Positions 25,928 through 34,950 of a stretch of 64,000 nucleotides of DNA are shown in pieces. The notes under the pieces were generated by a model that was not told the origin of the DNA, did no database searches, and saw only the letters and a list, made by a program, of their open reading frames with translations. Made by a program: the position numbers and the translations under genes. The number at the start of each line of letters is the position of its first letter. Position 1 is the first letter of the stretch. Source of the stretch: Chitinophagaceae bacterium 26-R-25 (GTDB taxonomy: Bacteria > Bacteroidota > Bacteroidia > Chitinophagales > Chitinophagaceae); NCBI GenBank assembly GCA_029906195.1, contig JARWSJ010000003.1:496001-560000 (forward strand), written 5' to 3'.

Positions 25928-26698
25928 ATGAGATTATCTTATACAGGACTCATTGCATTGCTGGTTTTAATGCTCGCATCTTGTGGAAACCCTAAGGAAC
26001 TTCGATACTTTCAGGGAGAGTTTGATACAGCGAAACTTTCTCAAGTGAATTATTCGGACCCTGTCATTCAGGCTGGCGATGTACTCAGTATCAAGGTGTA
26101 CAGTGACGATAACGCTGCAGCGGATCCTTACAACATGATAAGCACTGCCTCGGGCGCCTCTGCAAGTACTCAGCCAAATACAATGATGGGTTATGAAGTT
26201 GATAATGCCGGATACATACAAATGGCAGGATTAGGGCCCCTCAAAGTGAGTGATCTTACCTTTTTGCAATTGCAGGGTGTGCTTGATAAGAAATTTGAAA
26301 AGCTGTTAAACCATCCTTATTACAACATAAGATTTTTGAATTTCAAAATAACAATTTTAGGTGATGTATCAAGACCCGGCACTTATACATTTCCGGTTCA
26401 AAAAGTAAGCATCATGGATGCATTGGGCATGGCGGGAGATCTTACCATTTATGGCAAACGTGATAACATATTAGTTGTGAGGGAAAAGGACGGAAAGAGA
26501 GAGTTTGGAAGATTGAATTTGAAGTCTCCGGATATATTTAAATCTGAGTGGTTCTATCTGAAACAAAATGATATGGTGTATGTCGATATGTTAAATAAGA
26601 AAGCCGTTACAACCGATCAGACAATGAGATGGATTGGAATTTCAACGAGTATTGCATCCATGGCTGCGCTAATAATTAGCATCACATCCCACAAATAG
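25928..26698 (+). CDS. Wza-like polysaccharide export lipoprotein
   Basis: Outer-membrane polysaccharide secretin. Seen: a lipoprotein signal with LMLASCGNP (lipobox Cys about residue 19), a Poly_export domain with IQAGDVLSIKVYSDD (about 47-62), a SLBB domain with ILGDVSRPGTYTFP, and a C-terminal hydrophobic helix. At 256 residues it is shorter than E. coli Wza and has only one clear SLBB domain, as usual for Bacteroidetes. It lies 18 bases after the UpxY-like gene and 33 bases before wzc. Confidence 0.9.
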   Translation: MRLSYTGLIALLVLMLASCGNPKELRYFQGEFDTAKLSQVNYSDPVIQAGDVLSIKVYSDDNAAADPYNMISTASGASASTQPNTMMGYEVDNAGYIQMAGLGPLKVSDLTFLQLQGVLDKKFEKLLNHPYYNIRFLNFKITILGDVSRPGTYTFPVQKVSIMDALGMAGDLTIYGKRDNILVVREKDGKREFGRLNLKSPDIFKSEWFYLKQNDMVYVDMLNKKAVTTDQTMRWIGISTSIASMAALIISITSHK

Positions 26699-26731
26699 TT
26701 ACCATCCCTAAATAATTATAATTTTTTTTGA

Positions 26732-29125
26732 ATGGCCGATAATTCATTTTCCCCTGAGTTAATATCTGACACCCAGCAAAACACTTTAAATATTAAGGAT
26801 TTTATTCTTAAGTATCTTAAGTACCTGCCCTGGATATTACTCTGTGGTATAATAGGCTTGGTAATAGCATACACAAAATTAAGATATACAGTACCGTTAT
26901 ACAGTGCAAGATCTTCCATGCTAATTCAAAATAACCAGCTGGGAGGCGGCTCTGCGAGTAGCGATAGCAAATTGGGTGCACTGTTCATGAACCCATCCGG
27001 TGGCATGAACCTGAACAATGAAATGCTCATCCTGCAGTCCAAACCAATGCTAAAACGTGTTGTGCAAAATCTCAATTTGCAAACACAATACTATTCTGTA
27101 GGTAATGTAAAATCAAGCCTTTTATACAGAAACAATCCTATTGAACTTGTACCCCTGGATACTGCCTATGCAAATACTACATTCGCTTTAGACATCCAGG
27201 TTGTAGATCGTAATTCATTTACGATTAACAATGATCCCAAAAAACATGCATTCGGTCAACCCTTTGCTTTTGGATCATTTAACTATAAATTATTAAAGAC
27301 CGGAGATCTTAACCAGGCAGGTAGTGAGGTTCCCCGCTTTTTGATCACTCACAATTCCTTGTCATCAGTGGCAGATGGATTTAAGGGCGCTTTAGGCGTA
27401 GCTCATGCTGAAGGAACGGATGTTCTTAACCTCGCTGCTACAACTGAAAACAAAGACCTGTGCGCGGACATCCTAACAAATATTATGGCTGTATATGACA
27501 GCATGAATATCGAGGATAGAAACAGAATTGCGCAGATAACGCTCCAGTTCATTGATAACAGGTTAGACACCATAAAGAAAGAACTTTCCGGAGTGGAGAA
27601 AAATCTCCAGGATTTCATGGAAAAGAATTCTTTGTATGATGTTGACGCACAAGCGAGCAATTATCTTGAGCGATACGATGAATACTTCAAGCAGCAGACA
27701 GAAAGCAACGTAAAACTGAGCATTATAAACTGGTTGGCAAATTACCTGAGCAATAAAAGTAATTATGACAAACTAGTTCCTACCACCCTTGGAATTGAAG
27801 AACCTGCATTAGCGGATTATATATTAAGTTATAACAAGTTACAGCTTGAAAGAGAAGCTTCCTTGAGAAGTGTTCCGGAAGGGAACCCGATTATTCAAAA
27901 AATGGATGTCTCCCTCGATAAAATGAGGAGGGATATGATTGAAGTTTTGAATAACATAAGATCATCTTATAGTCTTACATCAAAAAATCTGCAGACAAAT
28001 ACACAAAATGCCCAGAGTGAACTGCAGTCAATGCCAAATAAAACAAGGCAATTGCTGGAAATAAAAAGAAAGCAACAGATCATGCAGGATCTCTTCTCTT
28101 TCCTGTTGCAGAAAAAAATTGAAGTATCTATATCTTCTGCATCAACAATCTCTGTGTCAAGAGTAGTAGAACCAGCTGTTGCATCCTCTACTCCTGTGTC
28201 GCCAAATAAAAAGAGCGTTTACATGATGTTCCTCCTGGTTGGCCTTGCCATACCGGTGGGCATAGCAGCGATCATAGAATTGTTTAATGATAAAGTAAAC
28301 AGCATCACAGACGTTGAAAATTTAACCCAAACGCCAATCATTGGGGAAATCGGACACTCAGATCCCGAAGATCTTCCTTTGGTAATGAGGAACAACTCAC
28401 GAAAGTTTATTGCAGAACAATTCAGGATTATTCGTACGAATCTGCAATTCATTTTGAATAATGTAAACAAGCCTGTTATTATCGTAACCTCCACATTTAG
28501 TGGTGAGGGTAAATCCTTTGTGAGCACAAACCTTGGTGGTGTGATGGCGCTTGCCAAAAAGAAAACACTGGTAATGGAATTTGACATTCGCAAACCCAAA
28601 GTAGCGAGTGGCCTTGGCATTCACGTGCGAAAAGGCATTACCAATTTCATTGTCGGCAACATTCCTCTTGATGAATTAATCATTCCGGTGGAAGAAGTTC
28701 CCGACTTGTATCTGTTACCATGCGGCCCTGTTCCTCCTAACCCCGCGGAGTTGTTACTATCTCCTGCTATTAAAGAACTTTTTGAATATGCACGGAAGAA
28801 CTTTGACACCATTATCGTCGACACAGCTCCTGTAGGAGTGGTTAGTGATGCGCTGATATTGGGCGAATTGGCCGATGGAGCCGTGTATATAATCAGACAG
28901 GGATACACTTACAAAAAGCAAGTCGCATTTATAGAAGATATGTACAGGCAAAAGAAATTGCCGAGACAATCCATCATCATAAATGACATTAAGCATGTAA
29001 GGGGATATGGTGGTTACTATGGATACGGTTATGGCTATGCATCTGGCAAGAAGAGCCACTATTTCGATGAACAAAAGAAATCTCTTCTATCCGGAATTTT
29101 CGGAAAGAAAAAAAGAAAGAAATAG
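26732..29125 (+). CDS. Wzc-like polysaccharide co-polymerase and BY-kinase
   Basis: Inner-membrane tyrosine autokinase that controls chain length and export. Seen: N-terminal Wzz domain with the first helix at about residues 35-52, a long periplasmic coiled-coil region, a second helix (about 495-515), and a cytoplasmic kinase with Walker A TFSGEGKSF (Lys594), Walker A' MEFDIRKPK, and Walker B TIIVDTAPVG. A Tyr/Gly-rich tail GYGGYYGYGYGYASG carries the autophosphorylated tyrosines. At 797 residues it is complete and fuses the co-polymerase and kinase parts. Confidence 0.94.
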   Translation: MADNSFSPELISDTQQNTLNIKDFILKYLKYLPWILLCGIIGLVIAYTKLRYTVPLYSARSSMLIQNNQLGGGSASSDSKLGALFMNPSGGMNLNNEMLILQSKPMLKRVVQNLNLQTQYYSVGNVKSSLLYRNNPIELVPLDTAYANTTFALDIQVVDRNSFTINNDPKKHAFGQPFAFGSFNYKLLKTGDLNQAGSEVPRFLITHNSLSSVADGFKGALGVAHAEGTDVLNLAATTENKDLCADILTNIMAVYDSMNIEDRNRIAQITLQFIDNRLDTIKKELSGVEKNLQDFMEKNSLYDVDAQASNYLERYDEYFKQQTESNVKLSIINWLANYLSNKSNYDKLVPTTLGIEEPALADYILSYNKLQLEREASLRSVPEGNPIIQKMDVSLDKMRRDMIEVLNNIRSSYSLTSKNLQTNTQNAQSELQSMPNKTRQLLEIKRKQQIMQDLFSFLLQKKIEVSISSASTISVSRVVEPAVASSTPVSPNKKSVYMMFLLVGLAIPVGIAAIIELFNDKVNSITDVENLTQTPIIGEIGHSDPEDLPLVMRNNSRKFIAEQFRIIRTNLQFILNNVNKPVIIVTSTFSGEGKSFVSTNLGGVMALAKKKTLVMEFDIRKPKVASGLGIHVRKGITNFIVGNIPLDELIIPVEEVPDLYLLPCGPVPPNPAELLLSPAIKELFEYARKNFDTIIVDTAPVGVVSDALILGELADGAVYIIRQGYTYKKQVAFIEDMYRQKKLPRQSIIINDIKHVRGYGGYYGYGYGYASGKKSHYFDEQKKSLLSGIFGKKKRKK

Positions 29126-29128
29126 AAA

Positions 29129-29698
29129 ATGTACTTCGCTCACTCATCCAGTTATATTGACGAAGGTTGTGAAATCGGCGAGGGAACAAAGATTTGGCAT
29201 TTCTCACACCTAATGCAGGGATGCATTCTGGGAAAGAATTGCAACATAGGACAGAACGTTGTTATTATGCCTGATGTAGTGTTAGGAAATAATGTAAAAG
29301 TCCAAAACAATGTTTCACTATATACTGGCGTTGTTTGCGAAGACGATGTGTTTTTGGGACCATCCTGTGTTTTCACAAATGTAATAAACCCCAGAAGCGC
29401 CATTTCAAGGAAAGATGAGTTTCAAAAAACTATAGTTCGGAAAGGTGCGTCAATTGGCGCAAATGCTACCATCATTTGTGGAATAGAAATAGGGCAGTAT
29501 GCAATGATAGGAGCGGGTACTGTAGTTACAAAAAATGTATCCGCATTCTCTTTAGTAGTCGGCAATCCCGGCAGGCATGCAGGATGGGTAAGTAAATGCG
29601 GACACAAACTTGATTTTAATAAAGGAAATGTAGCTGTGTGTGTTGAAACCGGAGAAAAATATTATCTCAGCAACAATGCAGTTTCAACTGATAAATGA
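29129..29698 (+). CDS. Left-handed beta-helix N-acetyltransferase, WbpD/WlbB-like
   Basis: A hexapeptide-repeat acetyltransferase, 189 residues. The repeats run from residue 8 to about 150 (for example GCEIGEGTKIWHFSHLMQGC, IGQNVVI, GNNVKVQNNVSLY, GASIGANATIICG). The C-terminal segment with KCGHKL and CVETGEKYYL is typical of enzymes that acetylate the 3-amino group of UDP-2-acetamido-3-amino-glucuronate. That would suit synthesis of a diacetylated uronic acid, but the WbpA/B/E-type partners are not all seen here. It lies three bases after wzc. Confidence 0.82.
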   Translation: MYFAHSSSYIDEGCEIGEGTKIWHFSHLMQGCILGKNCNIGQNVVIMPDVVLGNNVKVQNNVSLYTGVVCEDDVFLGPSCVFTNVINPRSAISRKDEFQKTIVRKGASIGANATIICGIEIGQYAMIGAGTVVTKNVSAFSLVVGNPGRHAGWVSKCGHKLDFNKGNVAVCVETGEKYYLSNNAVSTDK

Positions 29699-29712
29699 AT
29701 TACCATTAGTAT

Positions 29713-30621
29713 ATGAGTACCTTCTACAAAGAGTTAGAACGTGAACCGACCATGACCGAAACGAATACTGACAAGGAACACTGGGACATGATTATTCAGC
29801 CTAAGACGTCAATGCTGGATCTGCAGCTAAAAGAAGTTTGGCGCTACAGGGACCTGATCATGTTGTTTGTGAAAAGAGATTTTGCCGCCCAGGTAAAACA
29901 AACTGTGCTAGGCCCCGTTTGGCACCTGATACAGCCGATATTAACAACGGCCATCTTTTTATTCTTATTTACGGGCATTGCTGGAATTCAAACAGAAAAC
30001 GTTCCGTCACCAATGTTTTACATGGCCGGGATTACACTGTGGAATTATTTTTCGATGGCGCTTACATCCACCGCAAACACTTTTGTAACGAATGCTCCCA
30101 TCTTCGGAAAAGTCTATTTTCCCCGTCTTGTTTTACCTATTTCCATTGTAATATCAAATCTTATAAAACTTGCAATACAGTTTGGATTGGTAATCGCTAT
30201 TATGCTGTACTATGGAATAAGTGGAAAATACACATTTCACTTCAATAGTTCATTACTACTCATTCCAGTAGTCGTCTTTATATTGGCGGGACTAAGTTTA
30301 GGATTGGGAATTGTCATTTCTTCACTCACTACAAAATATCGCGATTTTACACTCCTGCTTGCTTTTGGTGTTCAACTCGGAATGTACGTGTCGCCTATTC
30401 CATACCCATTATCCATACGACCCCAGGGAAGCATGTTGAGAACGTTGTTAGATCTTAATCCAATTACACCATTGGTTGAAGCGTTTCGATATGCGCTATT
30501 CGGTCATGGTACATTTACCGCGGGAACACTGCTGTATAGCGCTGTATTCACGGTAGTGGTTTTGTTCTTCGGCACTATAATGTTCAACAAGGTAGAAAAA
30601 AGTTTTATGGACACAGTATAG
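29713..30621 (+). CDS. wzm: Polysaccharide ABC exporter permease, Wzm-like
   Basis: ABC-2-type permease that exports undecaprenyl-linked polysaccharide across the inner membrane. Seen: an N-terminal cytoplasmic stretch ending in YRDLIMLFVKRDFAAQVKQTVLGPVWHL, and six hydrophobic helices. At 302 residues it is slightly longer at the N-terminus than typical Wzm. The ATG at 29713 is accepted; a second ATG at residue 14 is possible. It is paired with the ATPase gene that follows. Confidence 0.9.
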   Translation: MSTFYKELEREPTMTETNTDKEHWDMIIQPKTSMLDLQLKEVWRYRDLIMLFVKRDFAAQVKQTVLGPVWHLIQPILTTAIFLFLFTGIAGIQTENVPSPMFYMAGITLWNYFSMALTSTANTFVTNAPIFGKVYFPRLVLPISIVISNLIKLAIQFGLVIAIMLYYGISGKYTFHFNSSLLLIPVVVFILAGLSLGLGIVISSLTTKYRDFTLLLAFGVQLGMYVSPIPYPLSIRPQGSMLRTLLDLNPITPLVEAFRYALFGHGTFTAGTLLYSAVFTVVVLFFGTIMFNKVEKSFMDTV

Positions 30622-30685
30622 TACCAGGTGTTCGAATGCAGGATTGTGTAATCAGGTCAAATTTTTAATTCTTCAAATTGGGATA

Positions 30686-31945
30686 ATGAGCAATACGGTT
30701 ATTAAAGTAGAAAATCTTTCCAAGCAATATAGGTTAGGACAAATCGGAACCGGTTCATTGGCGCATGACATCAACAGATGGTGGCACAAAGTAAGAGGTA
30801 ACGAGGATCCTTACTTAAAAGTAGGTGAGGCGAACGACAGAGCCAGCAAGGGAGACAGCGAATATGTATGGAGCCTCCGCGATGTGAACTTTGAAATAAA
30901 GCAAGGTGATGCAGTAGGCATAATAGGAAGAAACGGAGCTGGCAAATCTACCCTGTTAAAAATATTAAGCAGAACAACTGCTCCAACAATCGGCAATATA
31001 AAAATCAAAGGAAGGGTAGCGAGTTTACTGGAAGTAGGCACGGGCTTTCACCCTGAGTTGTCCGGAAGAGAAAACATTTTTTTGAACGGCGCCATTCTTG
31101 GAATGACCAAAGTTGAAATCAAAAAGAAGTTCGATGAAATAGTTGATTTCGCGGGCGTTGAAAGATATATTGACACCCCTGTAAAAAGGTATTCATCCGG
31201 AATGTACGTAAGGCTTGCCTTTGGTGTAGCGGCCCACCTTGAACCCGAAATATTGATCGTGGATGAAGTGCTTGCCGTGGGTGATGCGGAGTTTCAAAAG
31301 AAAGCCCTGGGCAAGATGCAAGATGTTTCGAAAGGTCAGGGAAGAACGGTTTTATTTGTCAGCCACAACATGGGAGTTGTAACTCAATTGTGCAATTCTG
31401 CCATACTGTTGAATAAAGGGTCCGTTGCTTATACAGGCAAATCAGACCTGGTAGTTCAAAAATATTTGAACCTCAACTTAAGCGGCGAAACATATGAAGC
31501 CCCGCAAGAAAAGGAGTTTTACATTAAGAAGGCCCAGCTGGTAGACGAACAGGGAAATGTTTGCAGCACATTTGGTACCAGCAACAAAATTTATTTACAG
31601 TTTACCATTGCTAAAAATATCAAGAAGGCTTCCGCGCAACTGTCATGTACAATTCAAAATAAGACAGGGGATTACCTGACAACTTTTGTGGAAGATCTTG
31701 ACAAATGGTTTAATGATGCAAACGGAAGTAATGAGCATACTTTCCAGGTTTTGTATCCCGGAGACTTGTTAGTACCTAACTATTATGCATTCAGGCTTGC
31801 AATATTTTCCGGAAGAGCAGTTTACGATCTCGTTGAAATGATATGTCCTTTTTCGGTGATCGACGAAGGTTCGTCAATGGCAATGTATGAAGGTGCCGGT
31901 TATGGTTATTTTTCCACCAACCATCAGTTTAAACAAATACTATGA
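30686..31945 (+). CDS. wzt: Polysaccharide ABC exporter ATPase, Wzt-like with C-terminal carbohydrate-binding domain
   Basis: ATPase partner of the upstream permease. Start at ATG 30686 because the conserved domain opens at once (TVIKVENLSKQYRLG); an upstream ATG at 30644 is less likely. Seen: Walker A GRNGAGKSTLLK (about residue 83), signature YSSGMYVRLAF, Walker B ILIVDEVLAVGD, and H-loop SHNMG. The C-terminal 150 residues form a beta-rich Wzt_C domain, which in other bacteria reads the chain's terminal modification. That implies chains capped at the non-reducing end. It overlaps the next gene by ATGA. Confidence 0.92.
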   Translation: MSNTVIKVENLSKQYRLGQIGTGSLAHDINRWWHKVRGNEDPYLKVGEANDRASKGDSEYVWSLRDVNFEIKQGDAVGIIGRNGAGKSTLLKILSRTTAPTIGNIKIKGRVASLLEVGTGFHPELSGRENIFLNGAILGMTKVEIKKKFDEIVDFAGVERYIDTPVKRYSSGMYVRLAFGVAAHLEPEILIVDEVLAVGDAEFQKKALGKMQDVSKGQGRTVLFVSHNMGVVTQLCNSAILLNKGSVAYTGKSDLVVQKYLNLNLSGETYEAPQEKEFYIKKAQLVDEQGNVCSTFGTSNKIYLQFTIAKNIKKASAQLSCTIQNKTGDYLTTFVEDLDKWFNDANGSNEHTFQVLYPGDLLVPNYYAFRLAIFSGRAVYDLVEMICPFSVIDEGSSMAMYEGAGYGYFSTNHQFKQIL

Positions 31946-32553
31946 CGGTAAAAGGAATAATTAAACGATTAATTGGATACAAGCCGAAACAGGTCCCTGT
32001 AGATAAACTGGCAAGACTTCGTGAATCAGGAAATCTTGCGTATGGCGATAACTGCAAGTTCGAAGGATTTAATATTGCTTCCGTTGGGTATAAAAAAGAC
32101 TACCTCAACGTTAAAATCGGAAACAATTGTTATCTGTGCTGCAATATAATGTTGCAGGATGATGCGGCCCAGGTTGTGATTGGAGACGGCGTATATATAG
32201 GTCCAGGTACGCTCATATTTTGCAAAGACAAAATCGTCTTTGGCAACGATATCATGGTATCATGGGATTGTACTTTCATAGATACCAACGCACATTCTCT
32301 GCATTCCAAGGAAAGAGCTTCGGATGTAGCAGATTCAATAAAAGGGCCATTATTTAAAAACTGGGCGGTTGTAAAAAATGCGCCGGTGCATATTAAAAGC
32401 AAATCCTGGATTGGATTTAATTCAATTATACTTAAAGGGGTGACACTGGAAGAGGGCACTATAATCGGAGCAGGAAGCGTAGTTTCAAAATCTACCGAAG
32501 ATTACGGTATCTATGCAGGAAATCCGGCAGTTTTAATAAAAAAGACAGACTAG
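31942..32553 (+). CDS. Hexapeptide-repeat acyltransferase (LbH)
   Basis: A 203-residue left-handed beta-helix transferase. The repeats begin at about residue 35 (NLAYGDNCKFEGFNI), include GNNCYLCCNIMLQDD, GDGVYIGPGTLIFCKD, and the active-site loop with FIDTNAHSLHS, a His-rich region typical of WbbJ/CatB-like enzymes. It ends with EEGTIIGAGSVVSKS and GNPAVLIKK. It probably O-acetylates a sugar of the polysaccharide; the substrate is unknown. Start overlaps the wzt stop by four bases. Confidence 0.85.
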   Translation: MTVKGIIKRLIGYKPKQVPVDKLARLRESGNLAYGDNCKFEGFNIASVGYKKDYLNVKIGNNCYLCCNIMLQDDAAQVVIGDGVYIGPGTLIFCKDKIVFGNDIMVSWDCTFIDTNAHSLHSKERASDVADSIKGPLFKNWAVVKNAPVHIKSKSWIGFNSIILKGVTLEEGTIIGAGSVVSKSTEDYGIYAGNPAVLIKKTD

Positions 32554-32588
32554 AAACTTTTAAGTTCCAAAAAATACAAATGGGCTGA

Positions 32589-33734
32589 ATGGAAACAAAA
32601 TATTTTAAGCAGTTAGATGGATTTAGATTTTTATCTATTGTGGCTGTTATGTTAGCGCACTTTGCAGATTTTGAAGTGATTTATAGAATTCCTTTTGGCT
32701 TTGGCGTTATGTTTTTCTTTGTTTTAAGTAGTTTTTTAATAACAAGGATTTTACTTACTTCTAAAAACATAAATGAAACGACTGGCGGAGATAATTTTTT
32801 TAGCATCAAGCAGTTTTACATCAGACGCTTCTTAAGAATATTTCCCATTTATTATTTATTAATATTTGCAGCATTCATAATGAATTGGTACCCATGCCGG
32901 GCTATTATTGTGTCGTTGCTAACATATACAACTAACTTCAAAATTGCCTCAGGAGTTGGTGCAGGCGACTTTACGCATTTATGGTCATTGGCGGTGGAAG
33001 AACAGTTTTATATATTTTTTCCATTCCTGGTGTTCTTTCTTAATTCGAAGAATGTTCTTAAAATCGCAATTGCATTTATTGTTTTGGGATTAGTAGGTCG
33101 TGCGTCGCTATATCTTTATAATAGCCATTATGCCGCATTTTCAAGCTTTAATACAATTAGCTGTCTTGATTCCTTAGGTATTGGTAGTCTTTTGGCCTAC
33201 TTAAGTCTTTATAAGGTTGATTTCTTGAAAAATGTAATAGGAAATAAGAAGCTTTTTGCCGGGTCGATTGTAGTGTTTTTAAGTTTTATGATTTTCTCTT
33301 ACAGCATCTTTCCTTCTGCAGGTCGAACCAATTTTACCAGCGTGGTTTTTATGCGCTTTTTCTTTAATGTAATGAGCTTTTGGATATTAGGTTGGGCAGC
33401 CCTATTTGGGTACACTGGAGCAATGAAATTATTCCTGGAGAATAGGGTTGTTATTTATTTAGGAAGAATAAGTTACGGCATGTATCTCTATCACTTTTTT
33501 GTGCCGAAGTTCCTTCATATGCTTTTTTCTCTCCTTAAGATTAACACTGACATCTTACCTTCTGGAACCTGGACTTCTTCAATTGGAGGAATTTTACTGT
33601 ATGTTACTGTTACAATAATTGTGTCTTCAATAAGCTGGTATGTAATTGAAAAGCCAATGAATGGTCTGAAAAAGTATTTTGATTATAATAAAAAAGTAGT
33701 TAGTAATTACTCTGAAAAAACAATTAATATATAG
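32589..33734 (+). CDS. Acyltransferase family 3 membrane protein
   Basis: OafA-like integral membrane O-acyltransferase with about 10 helices, 381 residues. It starts YFKQLDGFRFLSIVAVMLAHF and holds the conserved LSSFLITRIL, FYIRRFLRIFPIYYLL, and the LWSLAVEEQFY motif. Such enzymes take an acyl group across the inner membrane to decorate surface glycans. The gene and its downstream neighbour look more AT-rich than the rest of the locus, which could mean separate acquisition. Confidence 0.9.
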   Translation: METKYFKQLDGFRFLSIVAVMLAHFADFEVIYRIPFGFGVMFFFVLSSFLITRILLTSKNINETTGGDNFFSIKQFYIRRFLRIFPIYYLLIFAAFIMNWYPCRAIIVSLLTYTTNFKIASGVGAGDFTHLWSLAVEEQFYIFFPFLVFFLNSKNVLKIAIAFIVLGLVGRASLYLYNSHYAAFSSFNTISCLDSLGIGSLLAYLSLYKVDFLKNVIGNKKLFAGSIVVFLSFMIFSYSIFPSAGRTNFTSVVFMRFFFNVMSFWILGWAALFGYTGAMKLFLENRVVIYLGRISYGMYLYHFFVPKFLHMLFSLLKINTDILPSGTWTSSIGGILLYVTVTIIVSSISWYVIEKPMNGLKKYFDYNKKVVSNYSEKTINI

Positions 33735-33736
33735 AA

Positions 33737-34921
33737 ATGGATACTGGAAAGCCTGAATTGATAATTGTTAGCCAGAATTTACTAGGAGGAGGAACAAGCT
33801 TTACAAACAATTTGCTCGCGAGTTTTCCTAGAGATTTTTTTGATATAAAATGCATTTATCTCGATCCGGTAAACTGGCATGGCGCGAAGGCTCTGGATAT
33901 TAAAATGGAGAAAGATGATGTTGTATTTCCATACGGTTCAGAACCCAGGAAGATCACGTCAAAGCGTCTCAGTAGATTAATTTCAAACAGGGAAGGTGCG
34001 ATCGTTTCCGCTCTTGAAGATGAACTTGTTTGTTTAGACTTATATCCCAGGAAGAATAAGACCGTTTATTTCGTTTGTCATGATGCTGGATTTTTACCTG
34101 TAGCCCAGAAATATCAATCACTAATAAGTGTCTTCATTGCCCATAATATCACAGTTTTCGATGAACTAAAGAAAATGCTTGTGGGAAGAGAAAAGGATAT
34201 TCATTTTATTGAGCATGGAGTTAAAGTGCCTTCTTTTGTTAAGGAGTATTCGACGAACAGAAAGCTTAAGATTGTTTTTCTTGCGCGACACCATAAGTTT
34301 AAAGGGCTGTTTGATCTTCCGGTAATAAATGATTTGCTCGTCGAAAAAGGTGTGGAAGTTGAATGGATGATACTTGGAGATGGGCCAGAACGACCAGAGA
34401 TTATCAAAAGGACTGAGAAGTATCCAAATTTTCAGTTTAAAATTCCCGTAACAGCAGATGATGTACTGACTATATTAAAAGATCAGGACGTTTTCATTCT
34501 TCCGTCGAGAGCCGATGGGCTCCCTGTTGCTTTGTTGGAGTCTATGAGCGTTGGTTGTGTTCCGGTAATTGCAAATTTTAGTGAAGGAATAAAAAAGGTC
34601 GTGTCTGACGACATCGGATTTGTAGTGCCTGTAGGAGATAATGACGCATTTGCAGAAAAGCTCGCTTTTTTGTCGAACAATAGGAGTGCTATAAAAGAAC
34701 TAAGTGAAAACTGCATACGAAAAATCAAAGAGGACTTTAATGTCGAAAATCAGGCATTAAAGTACTACGAGTTGTTCAAGCAGTACAAGCAATTAAAAAC
34801 TAAATCTTCGCTAAAAATTACTGACCTCTATAGGAAAGCGCAGTACAATGACAATCTTGCAAGAGTAATAAGATTGGCAAACCGTTTTGGGATTTCAAAA
34901 AAGGCAGACAAAAAAAGGTGA
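33737..34921 (+). CDS. Family 4-type glycosyltransferase
   Basis: GT-B fold transferase, 394 residues. The N-terminal half has a GGTSFTNNLL region; the C-terminal half holds the nucleotide-sugar site with KIVFLARHHKFKGLFDLP, DGPERPEII, and the E-x7-E-like ILPSRADGLPVALLESMSVG. It lies three bases after the acyltransferase gene and its TGA stop overlaps a GTG that opens the next frame. Acceptor and donor are unknown. Confidence 0.87.
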   Translation: MDTGKPELIIVSQNLLGGGTSFTNNLLASFPRDFFDIKCIYLDPVNWHGAKALDIKMEKDDVVFPYGSEPRKITSKRLSRLISNREGAIVSALEDELVCLDLYPRKNKTVYFVCHDAGFLPVAQKYQSLISVFIAHNITVFDELKKMLVGREKDIHFIEHGVKVPSFVKEYSTNRKLKIVFLARHHKFKGLFDLPVINDLLVEKGVEVEWMILGDGPERPEIIKRTEKYPNFQFKIPVTADDVLTILKDQDVFILPSRADGLPVALLESMSVGCVPVIANFSEGIKKVVSDDIGFVVPVGDNDAFAEKLAFLSNNRSAIKELSENCIRKIKEDFNVENQALKYYELFKQYKQLKTKSSLKITDLYRKAQYNDNLARVIRLANRFGISKKADKKR

Positions 34922-34950
34922 TCAATAAACTGGATTCGAAAAAAAAAAGA

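Noticed and set aside
32589-34921. Horizontally transferred island within the locus
   Set aside because: The two genes look AT-rich by eye, but I cannot compute composition and there are no mobile-element boundaries.
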